DNA from: Rhodobacterales bacterium
GTDB taxonomy: Bacteria; Pseudomonadota; Alphaproteobacteria; Rhizobiales; Stappiaceae
Assembly (NCBI GenBank): GCA_008107755.1
Contig: VIRH01000090.1
Coordinates: 62,001 to 126,000, forward strand
DNA length: 64,000 nt
Direction of reading: 5' to 3'
The number at the start of each line of letters is the position of its first letter. Positions within the stretch are counted from its first letter, which is position 1. Made by a program: the position numbers and the translations under genes. This document shows positions 53,343-61,346 of this stretch, in pieces. A model generated the notes under the pieces. The model searched no databases, was not told where the DNA came from, and worked only from the letters and a program-made list of their open reading frames with translations.

Positions 53343-55921
53343 GCGGGTTCGTCTCCGGCTCCGCTCAGACAGGCAACCAGTCCTTCCGCCTCGCCGCCCG
53401 CTTTGCCCTGCGCGAACTGCGCGCCGGCCTGAAAGGCTTCTACATCTTCATTGCCTGCATCGCGCTCGGCGTCGCGGCCATTGCAGGCGTCACCTCGGTG
53501 TCCCGCGCCCTGACGGAAGGCATTTCGCAGGAGGGCCAGTCGATCCTGGGCGGCGACCTGTCGTTTTCGCTGATCCACCGCGAGACTGACGCCGCGCAGG
53601 CCGCATATCTCGCCGATCTCGGCGAGGTTTCCCGCGTCGGCACCATGCGCGCCATGGCGCGCCGGACCGACACGGGCGATCAGGCTCTTGTCGAGCTCAA
53701 GGCAGTCGACAGCGTCTATCCGCTTTACGGCACCTTTCAGCTTGCCTCCGGGCAGCCCCTTCACGACGCCCTTGCCCAAAAGGACGGAACCTGGGGCGCG
53801 GTTGCAGAAATGGCCCTTCTCGCCCGGCTAGATATCTCGGTCGGCGACACGCTGTCACTCGGCCGAACGACGGTTCGCATTACCGACGTCATCGAGACCG
53901 AACCGGACAAGCTTGCCGGCGGAATGGAATTTGGTCCTCGCCTGCTGATCTCCGATGCGGCCCTCCCGGCCACCGGGCTGGTGCAGCCGGGAAGCCTGCT
54001 GCGGTGGTCCTACCGGGTCAAGATGACGCCGTCCCCCGGAAATGACCGGCTAGAGCGGATCGTGGAGAAGGCCAATACCGACAACCCGGACGCGGGCTGG
54101 CGTGGTCGCTCCCGCGCCAATGCGTCTCCGGGGCTTCAGCGCAGCATCGACCGCTTTGCCCAGTTCCTGACGCTCGTCGGCCTGACCGCGCTGGTCGTCG
54201 GTGGCGTAGGCGTCGCAAATGCCATCCGTGCCTATCTGGAAACCAAGCGCGAGGTGATCGCCAGCTTCAAGTGCCTGGGTGCCACCGGCGGGTTCGTTTT
54301 CAGGATCTACCTGGTGCAGATGCTCGTTCTCGCGCTGATCGGCATCGCGATCGGCCTCGTTATCGGTGCGCTGATCCCCTTTGCCGCCGGCGCGGCCCTC
54401 TCCGGCGTTCTTCCGGTGAAGCTTGCGGTCAACGTCTATCCGGCCGAACTGTCGCTCGGCCTCGTCTACGGCCTGCTCACGGCGCTCGCCTTCGCGCTTT
54501 GGCCGCTCGGGCGTGCCCACGACGTTCCCCCGACCGCGCTCTTCAGGGATATCGTCTCCGGCAGTGCAAGTCTCCCGCGAAAGCGCTATCTGATCGCGAC
54601 CGCAGTCACCGTCGTCACCCTGGCGGCAATCGCAATCTATCTTGCTCACGACAGATCCCTGGCCGGTGTCTATGTGGCAGCGTCTGCCGGCGCCTTTGCG
54701 CTTCTGATGGTCGTCGCCAGGGCGATCATGCTTCTGGCCCGCCGGATGCCGAGCGTCCGCTCGACGGAGTTGCGCCTGGCGATCGCCAACATTCACCGCC
54801 CGGGCGCCCTGACGCCCTCCGTCGTTCTCTCGCTCGGCTTGGGCCTGTCGCTTCTGGTCGCCCTTGCGCTGATCGACGGCAACCTGCGCCGTGAACTGAC
54901 GGCAACCATCGCCGACAAGGCCCCCAGCTTCTTCTTCGTCGATATCCAGAGCGCGGAACGCGACGCCTTCGAGACACTTCTGAAGCAGGACGCCCCAGGT
55001 GCCACTGTGCAGAGCGTCCCGATGCTGCGCGGGCGGATCGTCAGCCTGAACGGAATTCCCGCCAGCGACTTCGAGCCCGTCCGGGAAGGATCGGACTGGG
55101 TGCTGCGCGGCGATCGCGGCATCACGTATGAAACCGGGATACCGGAAAACTCCAAACTCGCCGAAGGCGAATGGTGGCCTGAAGACTATACCGGCCCGCC
55201 GCTGGTGTCCTTCGACGCGGAGGCTGCGGGCGATCTAGGGCTCCACATCGGTGACCAGATCACCGTCAACGTCCTTGGCCGCGAGATCTCCGCCGAGATC
55301 GCAAGCTTGCGAGAGGTGGAATGGCAGACCCTGGCGATCAACTTCGTCATGGTTTTCTCGCCCAACACCTTTGCCGGCGCGCCGCATGCGCACCTGATGA
55401 CCCTCGGCTGGGAGGACGACGTTCCTGCGGAAACGGAACTCTCTCTGCTAAAAACCGTGTCCAACGCCTTTCCAACGGTCACGGCGATCCGCGTCAAGGA
55501 CGCCATCTCGCAGGTCAACGATCTCGTCGCTCAACTGGCCTGGGCGATCCGGGGGGCCAGCTCGATCACGCTGATCGCGAGCGTTCTCGTTCTGGCAGGC
55601 GCACTTGCCGCCGGGCATCGCAGCCGCATTTACGACGCCGTCATTCTGAAAACCCTAGGGGCAACGCGCTTCAGGCTGATCGCAGCCTATGCGCTGGAAT
55701 ACGCCATCCTCGGCCTGACGACCGCCGTCTTCGCGCTTGTGGCGGGGGGCGTCGCCGCCTGGTACGTGATCACCCAGATCATGGGCGGCTCGTTCATGAT
55801 GCTCCCGTTCACGGCCGCGAGCGCCGCTCTTGTCGCTCTCATCCTCACGGTCGGCTTCGGGCTGATCGGCACGTGGCGGGTCCTGGGAGAAAAACCGGCG
55901 CCTGTCCTGCGAAATCTCTAG
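53339..55921 (+). CDS. ybbP: ABC transporter permease (YbbP family)
   Basis: An 860-residue permease with an N-terminal helix (LKGFYIFIACIALGVAAIAG), a large periplasmic MacB-like core domain, FtsX-type helix blocks around residues 275-400 and 760-850, and a second periplasmic domain between. This two-FtsX-domain layout and length match E. coli YbbP. With YbbA and TesA it may act on lipids or exported hydrophobic compounds; exact function is not settled. A GC-rich hairpin and an AAACGC...GCGTTT repeat follow before the BI-1 promoter. Confidence 0.92.
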   Translation: MSGFVSGSAQTGNQSFRLAARFALRELRAGLKGFYIFIACIALGVAAIAGVTSVSRALTEGISQEGQSILGGDLSFSLIHRETDAAQAAYLADLGEVSRVGTMRAMARRTDTGDQALVELKAVDSVYPLYGTFQLASGQPLHDALAQKDGTWGAVAEMALLARLDISVGDTLSLGRTTVRITDVIETEPDKLAGGMEFGPRLLISDAALPATGLVQPGSLLRWSYRVKMTPSPGNDRLERIVEKANTDNPDAGWRGRSRANASPGLQRSIDRFAQFLTLVGLTALVVGGVGVANAIRAYLETKREVIASFKCLGATGGFVFRIYLVQMLVLALIGIAIGLVIGALIPFAAGAALSGVLPVKLAVNVYPAELSLGLVYGLLTALAFALWPLGRAHDVPPTALFRDIVSGSASLPRKRYLIATAVTVVTLAAIAIYLAHDRSLAGVYVAASAGAFALLMVVARAIMLLARRMPSVRSTELRLAIANIHRPGALTPSVVLSLGLGLSLLVALALIDGNLRRELTATIADKAPSFFFVDIQSAERDAFETLLKQDAPGATVQSVPMLRGRIVSLNGIPASDFEPVREGSDWVLRGDRGITYETGIPENSKLAEGEWWPEDYTGPPLVSFDAEAAGDLGLHIGDQITVNVLGREISAEIASLREVEWQTLAINFVMVFSPNTFAGAPHAHLMTLGWEDDVPAETELSLLKTVSNAFPTVTAIRVKDAISQVNDLVAQLAWAIRGASSITLIASVLVLAGALAAGHRSRIYDAVILKTLGATRFRLIAAYALEYAILGLTTAVFALVAGGVAAWYVITQIMGGSFMMLPFTAASAALVALILTVGFGLIGTWRVLGEKPAPVLRNL

Positions 55922-56161
55922 GGCGCGATTGCCCCCCCTTCGCGTTCGGCAGAATACGGCGCACATTGGAACGCGAAGATCTTGCATACGCCGGGCCTGA
56001 CATGTGCCCGGCAAGAGCTGCGCCCGACCTTACGAAACGCGTGGACGACTTCCCTTGAAGATCCACGTGCGTTTTAGGGAAACCGGGACGCATTCCCGCC
56101 CGAAAGTCATGAAATAATCATCACAATCTTAAACATATCGGCAATTCTAGCGAGCCGGTCA

Positions 56162-56173
56162 TGTCAAATGACA
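56162..56173. promoter_or_regulatory. TGTCAAATGACA palindromic site 1
   Basis: Symmetric 12-mer (TGTCA, AA, TGACA) located 20 bp upstream of the predicted -35 box of the BI-1 gene. A near-identical site lies 80 bp downstream at 56242. Candidate operator; no regulator identified. Confidence 0.45.
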
Positions 56174-56192
56174 AAATTTTCAGCGCTCATGG

Positions 56193-56221
56193 CTTGTGCT
56201 GGGGCTCTGATTTTCCCATAT
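56193..56221 (+). promoter_or_regulatory. Predicted sigma-70-type promoter of the BI-1 gene
   Basis: -35 CTTGTG (56193) and -10 CCATAT (56216) with 17 nt between, close to the alphaproteobacterial consensus CTTGAC-N17-CTATAT. Predicted start near 56229, about 60 nt before the ATG. Confidence 0.6.
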
Positions 56222-56241
56222 GTTGAGAGACTTGTGTTGCG

Positions 56242-56253
56242 TGTCAAACGACA
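56242..56253. promoter_or_regulatory. TGTCAAACGACA site 2
   Basis: One base different from site 1 at 56162 and exactly 80 bp from it. It lies in the predicted 5' untranslated region, 36 bp before the BI-1 start codon, where bound protein would block elongation or form a loop with site 1. Confidence 0.4.
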
Positions 56254-56288
56254 TGCACAAGCCTAGTGAAAAGGGGATCTTAAAAACC

Positions 56289-57071
56289 ATGTCGACCTTT
56301 GACCGTCAATCTCAAGGCGCTTACTCCGTAGCCGGTTCACGCGCCGAGGCCGGCATTGACCAGGGCCTTCGTGCCTACATGCTGGGCGTGTACAACTACA
56401 TGACCATTGGCCTGGCCCTGACCGGTTTCTTCGCGCTTGCCACCGTGATGCTTGCCACCACGACCGATCCGAACGCCGCCGTCGCCAGCCTCGGCAATGG
56501 CCGCATGCTGACGGATGTGGGTGTCGCAATCTATGGCAGCCCGCTGCGCTGGGTCGTGATGCTGGCACCGCTTGGAATGGTGCTCTTCCTGTCCTTCCGC
56601 ATCCAGTCCATGAGCGCATCCACGGCGCGCACCGTTTTCCTGGTCTACGCGGCCATCATGGGCATTTCGCTGTCCTCGATCTTCCTGGTCTACACGCCGG
56701 GTTCCATCGCTCAGGTCTTCTTCATCACGGCCGCCGCCTTCGGTGCGCTGAGCCTCTTCGGCTACACGACCAAGAAAGACCTGTCCGGATGGGGTTCGTT
56801 CCTGTTCATGGGTCTGATCGGCATCGTCATCGCTTCGATCGTCAACATCTTCCTGGGCTCCGGCCCGCTGCAGTTCGCGATCTCCGTGATCGGCGTCCTG
56901 GTGTTCGCCGGCCTGACCGCCTACGACACCCAGCAGATCAAGGAAATGTACTACGAAGGTGACAGCGGCGAAGTCGCCACGAAGAAGTCCGTCATGGGCG
57001 CGCTGCGTCTGTACCTCGACTTCATCAACATGTTCATCATGCTGCTGCAGCTCTTCGGCAACCGCAACTAA
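56289..57071 (+). CDS. Bax inhibitor-1 (BI-1/YccA) family membrane protein
   Basis: A 260-residue protein with seven hydrophobic segments. Family features: VYNYMTIGLALTGFFALA near the N-terminus, a C-terminal half with FAGLTAYDTQQIKEMYYEG (Asp pair region) and ALRLYLDFINMFIMLLQLFG at the end. Bacterial relatives modulate FtsH-type proteolysis (YccA) or act as pH-gated calcium leak channels (YetJ). ATG 56289 (MSTFDRQSQ) is used; the frame upstream runs through the promoter. Own terminator follows. Confidence 0.93.
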   Translation: MSTFDRQSQGAYSVAGSRAEAGIDQGLRAYMLGVYNYMTIGLALTGFFALATVMLATTTDPNAAVASLGNGRMLTDVGVAIYGSPLRWVVMLAPLGMVLFLSFRIQSMSASTARTVFLVYAAIMGISLSSIFLVYTPGSIAQVFFITAAAFGALSLFGYTTKKDLSGWGSFLFMGLIGIVIASIVNIFLGSGPLQFAISVIGVLVFAGLTAYDTQQIKEMYYEGDSGEVATKKSVMGALRLYLDFINMFIMLLQLFGNRN

Positions 57072-57097
57072 GAGCGCATCCGCAGACGAAAAGAAAA

Positions 57098-57123
57098 AGC
57101 CCGGCATCGCCGGGCTTTTTTGT
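57098..57123 (+). terminator. Rho-independent terminator of the BI-1 gene
   Basis: Stem AAGCCCGGC / GCCGGGCTT with loop ATC, followed by TTTTTTG, starting 27 nt after the stop. Confidence 0.92.
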
Positions 57124-57188
57124 TGCCTTGGTAGAACGCCGATCCGGTCAAAGCGGAGCCCCGGCTCCTGCCGCAGCGGACAGCGACC

Positions 57189-57575
57189 TCAGACCTCGAC
57201 GACCCTGAGATGCTTCTTCTTTTCCAGAACACGCAGCACCTGAGTGAGATCGTGACCCCGCTTCAGGATCATGCCTCCGGTCGCCACGACCGCATAAGCG
57301 CCCTGGCGACGGGCCAGTTTCGGATCCTTCTCGATCCGGTAAAGCGGCATTTCGGAAGATCTTCGGAAGACCGAGAAGACGGCGCGATCCTTCATGAGAT
57401 CGATGGCATAGTCGCGCCATTCGCCGTCAGCAACCATGCGGCCGTACAGCCTGAGGATGGTATTGAGTTCACGTCGGTTGAAGGCGACGACTGGTTTGGA
57501 AGGGGGAGCCGGTTGGTGGCTCTGCGACGGGGCCCCTGCCCCGCGCTGTGACGAGCTGTCATCGGCTTCGCTCAT
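57189..57575 (-). CDS. DUF2794 domain-containing protein
   Basis: A 128-residue protein. The first 30 residues are polar and disordered (SSSQRGAGAPSQSHQPAPPS); then the DUF2794 domain with FNRRELNTILRLYGRMVADGEWRDYAID split over two elements, FSVFRRSSEMPLYRIEKDP and the C-terminal ILKRGHDLTQVLRVLE. ATG 57575 has AGGGAGG just upstream and is preferred to ATG 57614. Family restricted to alphaproteobacteria, function unknown. Confidence 0.88.
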   Translation of the reverse strand: MSEADDSSSQRGAGAPSQSHQPAPPSKPVVAFNRRELNTILRLYGRMVADGEWRDYAIDLMKDRAVFSVFRRSSEMPLYRIEKDPKLARRQGAYAVVATGGMILKRGHDLTQVLRVLEKKKHLRVVEV

Positions 57576-57825
57576 TCCGCCTCCCTTGAACGCTTTCGGT
57601 TTTCGCGGAGGCATACCCGCTGAACAGGCACACCAGTCATTCGGATGTCATGATGCGTGCCCCTCGCCTTTGTGGCAAGCCTGCATTTGACGAAAAGCAC
57701 CAGATACAAGAACACCATAGGCACATCTTGCAAGGGATCTTCCGGGGGATAAACCGGGATAGAAGGCTAATGTCCTTTGCCCAAAAAGAATGCCTAAATT
57801 TCCATGTTTTTGCCTCATTCCAGCC

Positions 57826-57998
57826 CTTGGCAAGCCATTTTACCCCCCCATATTTGCATCATACCCTGATGGGTATGGCCAGCTGGAACCGAGGAATGCA
57901 TTAGCCCCCCAGCCCCCCGAGGTTTTTGTTGGCCAGCCAGATTTTATGAGTCAAACATCAGGGCAACTGAAGGGCCGGCTACACGCCGGCCCTTTTCC
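57826..57998 (+). ncRNA. Predicted small RNA with orphan intrinsic terminator
   Basis: No plus-strand gene lies between 57124 and 58000, yet a strong plus-oriented terminator stands at 57972-57996. Upstream are a promoter-like pair TTGGCA (57827) and ATATTT (57850) with 17 nt between, giving a start near 57862. The predicted RNA of about 135 nt begins with hairpin ATACCC-TGAT-GGGTAT (57861-57876), carries two unpaired runs of six C (near 57905 and 57914) that could pair with Shine-Dalgarno sequences, and ends in the terminator. The whole layout is prediction; open frames here are not protein-like. Confidence 0.5.
57972..57996 (+). terminator. Orphan Rho-independent terminator (sRNA end)
   Basis: Stem GGGCCGGC / GCCGGCCC with loop TACAC, then TTTTCCATTTTT on the plus strand. 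On the minus strand the hairpin is followed by TTCAGTTG, so it does not serve the regulator gene ending at 58097. Confidence 0.85.
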
Positions 57999-58096
57999 AT
58001 TTTTGCGGCACGGCTCTCTTCTGTTGCGTTTTCCAACTGCGGTTCGCGCCCAGCTCCGCGCGACTTCTCACTGCAATGCGGCGCACCACCCATGCC

Positions 58097-59506
58097 CTAC
58101 CGCTTCAGGAACTCCTCGAGGAACGCCAGGAACTTCGGCTCCGTGCCATGTGCCACATTCACGCGCATGGCGGCGCGGGTTCCGGGCTTGCGCCCCGGAT
58201 GGAAGACCGAGCCCGGAGAAATGAAGATGCTCCGGCTGCTGGCCGCCGCACACAGGGCCTCCTCGTCCACCCCTTCAGGAAATTCCACCCATAGATAAAA
58301 GCCTGGAACGGAGCTTTCCGAAACGCTGAGCCCAAGCGATTCCATCGCGGCAAAGGCCGGCTTGTAGGCGCCCTCCACCCGGCCCTTCAGCCGGCGCAGA
58401 TGCCGCAGGTAATGGCCGGACTGGATCAGGTTGAAGACGAAGCGCTCGACATGGTCGGACGAGTTGACGAGCGTGACCATCTTGATGTCCGCAAGGCGCC
58501 GGACGATCTCCGGATTTCCTGCAATGAAGCCGCACCGCAAGCTAGCCGACAGTGTCTTGGAAAAGGTACCGAGATAAAGCACCCTGTTCAGCTGATCCAG
58601 CGCCGCGAGCCTTGGCAGCGTCGTTGGCAGGATATCCGCCAGCGCGTCATTTTCGACCAGCAGAAAGCCCCAGCGCTCTGCGAGCTGCATCAGGCCGAAG
58701 GAACGCGAAGGCGACAGCGACCCCCCGGTGGGGTTATGGCCGTGCGACTGGGTCACGAACATCTTCGGCTGATGGATCGCCAGTTTGGCCGTCAGGTCCT
58801 CAAGATCGGGCCCGTCCCGGTCGCGGCGTATCCCGACGATGTTTACCTTCGAAAACGTCAGTTTGGAAAACAGCGGATAATAGCCCGGCTCGTCCACGAA
58901 CACCGTGTCGCCGGGTTCGGTCAGATGACGGATGATCATGTCGAGGCCATGATTGACGCCATGGGTCAGCAGAAGTCCGTCCGGCTGCACCTCGATCGAT
59001 CGCTCCAGCAACTGTACGCGCAGCCGGTCGCGCAAGGGGCCGTAGCCCCACGAACTGCCGTAGCCGAATTCGACGGCGTCTGGATAATGCGCCTTTGCAT
59101 TGCCGAAATGACGGCGCAGCTCCGATCCTTCCATCCAGAACGGCGGCGGCCGTCCGTCGCCGGGACGAACCTCATACTGCTTTTCCAGCTGCTCCCTGAG
59201 AAGGGAAACACCATCGACGGCGGCAGTGACATGAGGAGCGGGCGACGGTGAGCTTGGCACGCGGGTCTGGGTCATGTAGTAACCGGACCCGGCCCGCGCC
59301 TCCAGAAGGCCGCGGGCGACCAACCTGTCATAGGCCTCGGCCATCGTGTTCTTGGAGACGCCGTGCTCACGGGCGGCCTGCCGGATCGAGGGCAGACGCT
59401 CGAAAGTACGATACGCCCCCGCGTCAAGCAGGAGCGCAACCTTCTCGACGATCTGATCAACGCGAGACTGACGTCGGCGGCCACTGATCACTGAAATTGT
59501 CCCCAT
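58097..59506 (-). CDS. MocR/PdxR-type transcriptional regulator (GntR HTH + aminotransferase fold)
   Basis: About 469 residues. Residues 10-80 form a GntR winged helix (RLPSIRQAAREHGVSKNTMAEAYDRL); residues 110-465 form a fold-type I aminotransferase domain with the PLP Lys in YLGTFSKTLSASLRCG and NPTGGSLS. MocR proteins use PLP and a second ligand to switch transcription. ATG 59506 (MGTISVISGRR) is used. It is divergent from the TRAP/HMG-CoA reductase genes, 118 bp away, and is probably their regulator; that its own start overlaps a repeat site suggests autoregulation. PdxR proper is less likely as no pdx gene is near. Confidence 0.9.
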   Translation of the reverse strand: MGTISVISGRRRQSRVDQIVEKVALLLDAGAYRTFERLPSIRQAAREHGVSKNTMAEAYDRLVARGLLEARAGSGYYMTQTRVPSSPSPAPHVTAAVDGVSLLREQLEKQYEVRPGDGRPPPFWMEGSELRRHFGNAKAHYPDAVEFGYGSSWGYGPLRDRLRVQLLERSIEVQPDGLLLTHGVNHGLDMIIRHLTEPGDTVFVDEPGYYPLFSKLTFSKVNIVGIRRDRDGPDLEDLTAKLAIHQPKMFVTQSHGHNPTGGSLSPSRSFGLMQLAERWGFLLVENDALADILPTTLPRLAALDQLNRVLYLGTFSKTLSASLRCGFIAGNPEIVRRLADIKMVTLVNSSDHVERFVFNLIQSGHYLRHLRRLKGRVEGAYKPAFAAMESLGLSVSESSVPGFYLWVEFPEGVDEEALCAAASSRSIFISPGSVFHPGRKPGTRAAMRVNVAHGTEPKFLAFLEEFLKR

Positions 59507-59561
59507 AAAAGGATTGGGACAGTACCGTCTCCAATCCCGCAAACCGTCCCTTGATTGTCCC
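59496..59561. promoter_or_regulatory. ATTGTCCC repeats between the MocR gene and dctP
   Basis: ATTGTCCC occurs at 59496, inverted at 59514-59521 (ATTGGGACA), and again direct at 59554. The first two form the inverted repeat TGTCCC-N12-GGGACA across the MocR start codon; the third lies 64 bp before dctP. Multiple half-sites in direct and inverted order are usual for MocR operators. Confidence 0.55.
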
Positions 59562-59624
59562 ACAATTTTTTATGACAGTTCGGAACATTAGACCAGAAAG
59601 CGATCGCTTCCTAGGGAGGAATAA

Positions 59625-60656
59625 ATGACATCTGTGAATAGACGCGGCCTGCTTGCAGGAGCCGCTTTCGGCGGAGCCGCCCTTGCGGCCTCAACCACTG
59701 TCCAGGCTCAGGAAGCCGTGGAATGGCGCATGCAGGCCCTTTGGGACGCCGGCACGACCCCGTACGAATACGAGAAGAAATTTGTCGAGCGCGTCAGCGA
59801 ACTGACGGACGGCAAATTCAACATCACGCTTTATTCCGCCGGTCAGCTTGTGCCTGCGAACCAGGCGTTCGACGCCGTTCGCGCCGGTGCATTCCAGATG
59901 ATGAAGACCTTCGACGGCTACGAAGCCGGCAAGATCCCGGCCTTCGCCTTCACGTCTACTGTTCCCTTCGGATTTCCGCAGTCCGACCAGTATGAAGCAT
60001 GGTTCTACGAAAAGGGCGGCCTTGACCTGGCTCGCGAAGCCTATGGCAAGGCCGGCCTGTTCTACATCGCCCCGACCGTCTATGGCGAAGAACCGATCCA
60101 CTCCACCGTCCGCATGGAAAGCATCGCCGACATGGCAGGCAAGAAGGGCCGTTTCGTCGGCCTCGCCTCGGCCGTGATGGCGGATCTCGGCGTGTCGGTG
60201 ACCCCGCTGGCGACGGCTGAAGTCTATTCCGCGCTGGAAAAGGGGCTGATCGACTTCGCAGACCGCGGCGACCTGACGGCAAACTACGAGGCAGGCCTCG
60301 GTGAGGTTGCCAAGTTCATCATCCTGCCGGGTGTTCACCAGCCGACCACCGCGACCAGCTACGTCGCGAACCAGGCGGCCTATGACGCCTTGCCCGATGC
60401 CTACAAGGCAGCGCTTGAGGTGGCAGCCCGTGAAATCTCCGGCTCACTGCGTCAGCACATCATGGTGCAGGATGTCGAAGTCCTTGAGAAGTACAAGGAC
60501 CAGGGTGTCGAAGTCATCACGCTCGATCAGGGCGATGTCGCTGAAACCCGTTCCAAGGCCGTCGACTCCTGGAAAAAGGCGACCAAGGGCGACGATCTGG
60601 CAGACCGTGTCCTCGAAAGCCAGATGGACTTCATGACGGCCCTGGGGCTGCTCTAG
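59625..60656 (+). CDS. dctP: TRAP transporter substrate-binding protein (DctP family)
   Basis: A 343-residue periplasmic binding protein with Tat signal (NRRGLLAGAAFGGAALAAS). DctP-type features: WRMQALWDAGTTPYEYEKKF, LYSAGQLVPANQAFDAVRAG, and AEVYSALEKGLIDFAD in the second lobe. Strong ribosome-binding site GGGAGG 7 nt before ATG. First gene of dctP-dctQ-dctM-HMGR; given the last gene, mevalonate or a related hydroxy acid is the most likely ligand (inference). Confidence 0.93.
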   Translation: MTSVNRRGLLAGAAFGGAALAASTTVQAQEAVEWRMQALWDAGTTPYEYEKKFVERVSELTDGKFNITLYSAGQLVPANQAFDAVRAGAFQMMKTFDGYEAGKIPAFAFTSTVPFGFPQSDQYEAWFYEKGGLDLAREAYGKAGLFYIAPTVYGEEPIHSTVRMESIADMAGKKGRFVGLASAVMADLGVSVTPLATAEVYSALEKGLIDFADRGDLTANYEAGLGEVAKFIILPGVHQPTTATSYVANQAAYDALPDAYKAALEVAAREISGSLRQHIMVQDVEVLEKYKDQGVEVITLDQGDVAETRSKAVDSWKKATKGDDLADRVLESQMDFMTALGLL

Positions 60657-60720
60657 GTCATCCTGCGATCGCAAGACGCAAAAAGATGCTCTAAACACAC
60701 TTAAAAGAGATCGGCCAGGG

Positions 60721-60807
60721 GCTTTCAATCGATACCGATTGAGGGTCACCTGGTCAGGAGTTCCTCCCGAAGGACGGCGGCCGGACTTCCGCGTTTCCGG
60801 CCGCCGT
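60721..60807 (+). promoter_or_regulatory. Hairpins between dctP and dctQ
   Basis: The 183-bp gap after dctP has TCAATCG-ATAC-CGATTGA (60725-60742) and an 11-bp stem ACGGCGGCCGG (60774) / CCGGCCGCCGT (60797). Neither is followed by a T run, so they more likely shield the dctP messenger 3' end and give higher levels of binding protein than of the membrane subunits. Confidence 0.55.
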
Positions 60808-60839
60808 TCGACCGCTCAGGGCAGCACCTCGTCAGTTCC

Positions 60840-61346
60840 ATGAAATCAGTCTGTACTCTTGTCACCGGTGTAAACCGCGTGTTCTTCCTTTTTGCGGCGG
60901 CAATCATCTTTGCCGTCGTTCCGATTCTCCTGTTCGAAGTTGTCGCCCGCTATGCCTTCCACGCCCCGACCGTCTGGGCGATGGAAGCAAGCACGCTCAT
61001 CTTCGGACCGCACTTCATGCTGGCCGGGCCCTATCTTCTCCATCTCAAGGGCCATGTCGCCGTCGACATCTTCAGCGAGAAGCTGACCGGCAAGCTGAAA
61101 ATCGCATCCGAGATCTTCACCTACATCATCATTGCGGTGTTCGGCGCGGTCTTCGCCTGGGTGAGCTGGCCGCTGGCCGTCAGCGCCTGGTCCATGGGCG
61201 AAACCAGCTTTTCCGCATGGAACCCTTCTGTCTGGTGGCTCAAGTTCGTGGTCCCTCTTGCCTTTGTCCTCCTGTGCGCCCAGGCGCTGGTTGAGGCGAT
61301 TTCCGCCCTCAGATCCGAAAATGATGCGATCGGAGCAGACGCATGA
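60840..61346 (+). CDS. dctQ: TRAP transporter small permease (DctQ family)
   Basis: A 168-residue four-helix membrane subunit: FAVVPILLFEVVARYAFHAPTVW split across helix 1-2 and LLHLKGHVAVDIFSEKL typical of DctQ. It overlaps dctM by ATGA (61343). ATG 60840 is used. Confidence 0.93.
   Translation: MKSVCTLVTGVNRVFFLFAAAIIFAVVPILLFEVVARYAFHAPTVWAMEASTLIFGPHFMLAGPYLLHLKGHVAVDIFSEKLTGKLKIASEIFTYIIIAVFGAVFAWVSWPLAVSAWSMGETSFSAWNPSVWWLKFVVPLAFVLLCAQALVEAISALRSENDAIGADA

Larger units (their letters stand above)
55922..56288 (+). other. Intergenic region between ybbP and the BI-1 gene
   Basis: 367 bp without a gene. It holds a hairpin GCCGGGC...GCCCGGC (55990-56012) and an imperfect one with arms GTGGA/TCCAC (56041-56067) followed by GTTTT, a possible ybbP terminator, then the BI-1 promoter and two TGTCAAAYGACA sites. 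Confidence 0.5.

Noticed and set aside
57972-57996. Terminator of the MocR gene on the minus strand
   Set aside because: The T run is on the plus side only and the hairpin is over 100 nt after the stop.
57790-58224. 144-aa plus-strand frame downstream of DUF2794
   Set aside because: Runs through the terminator hairpin and into the antisense of the MocR gene; composition not protein-like.
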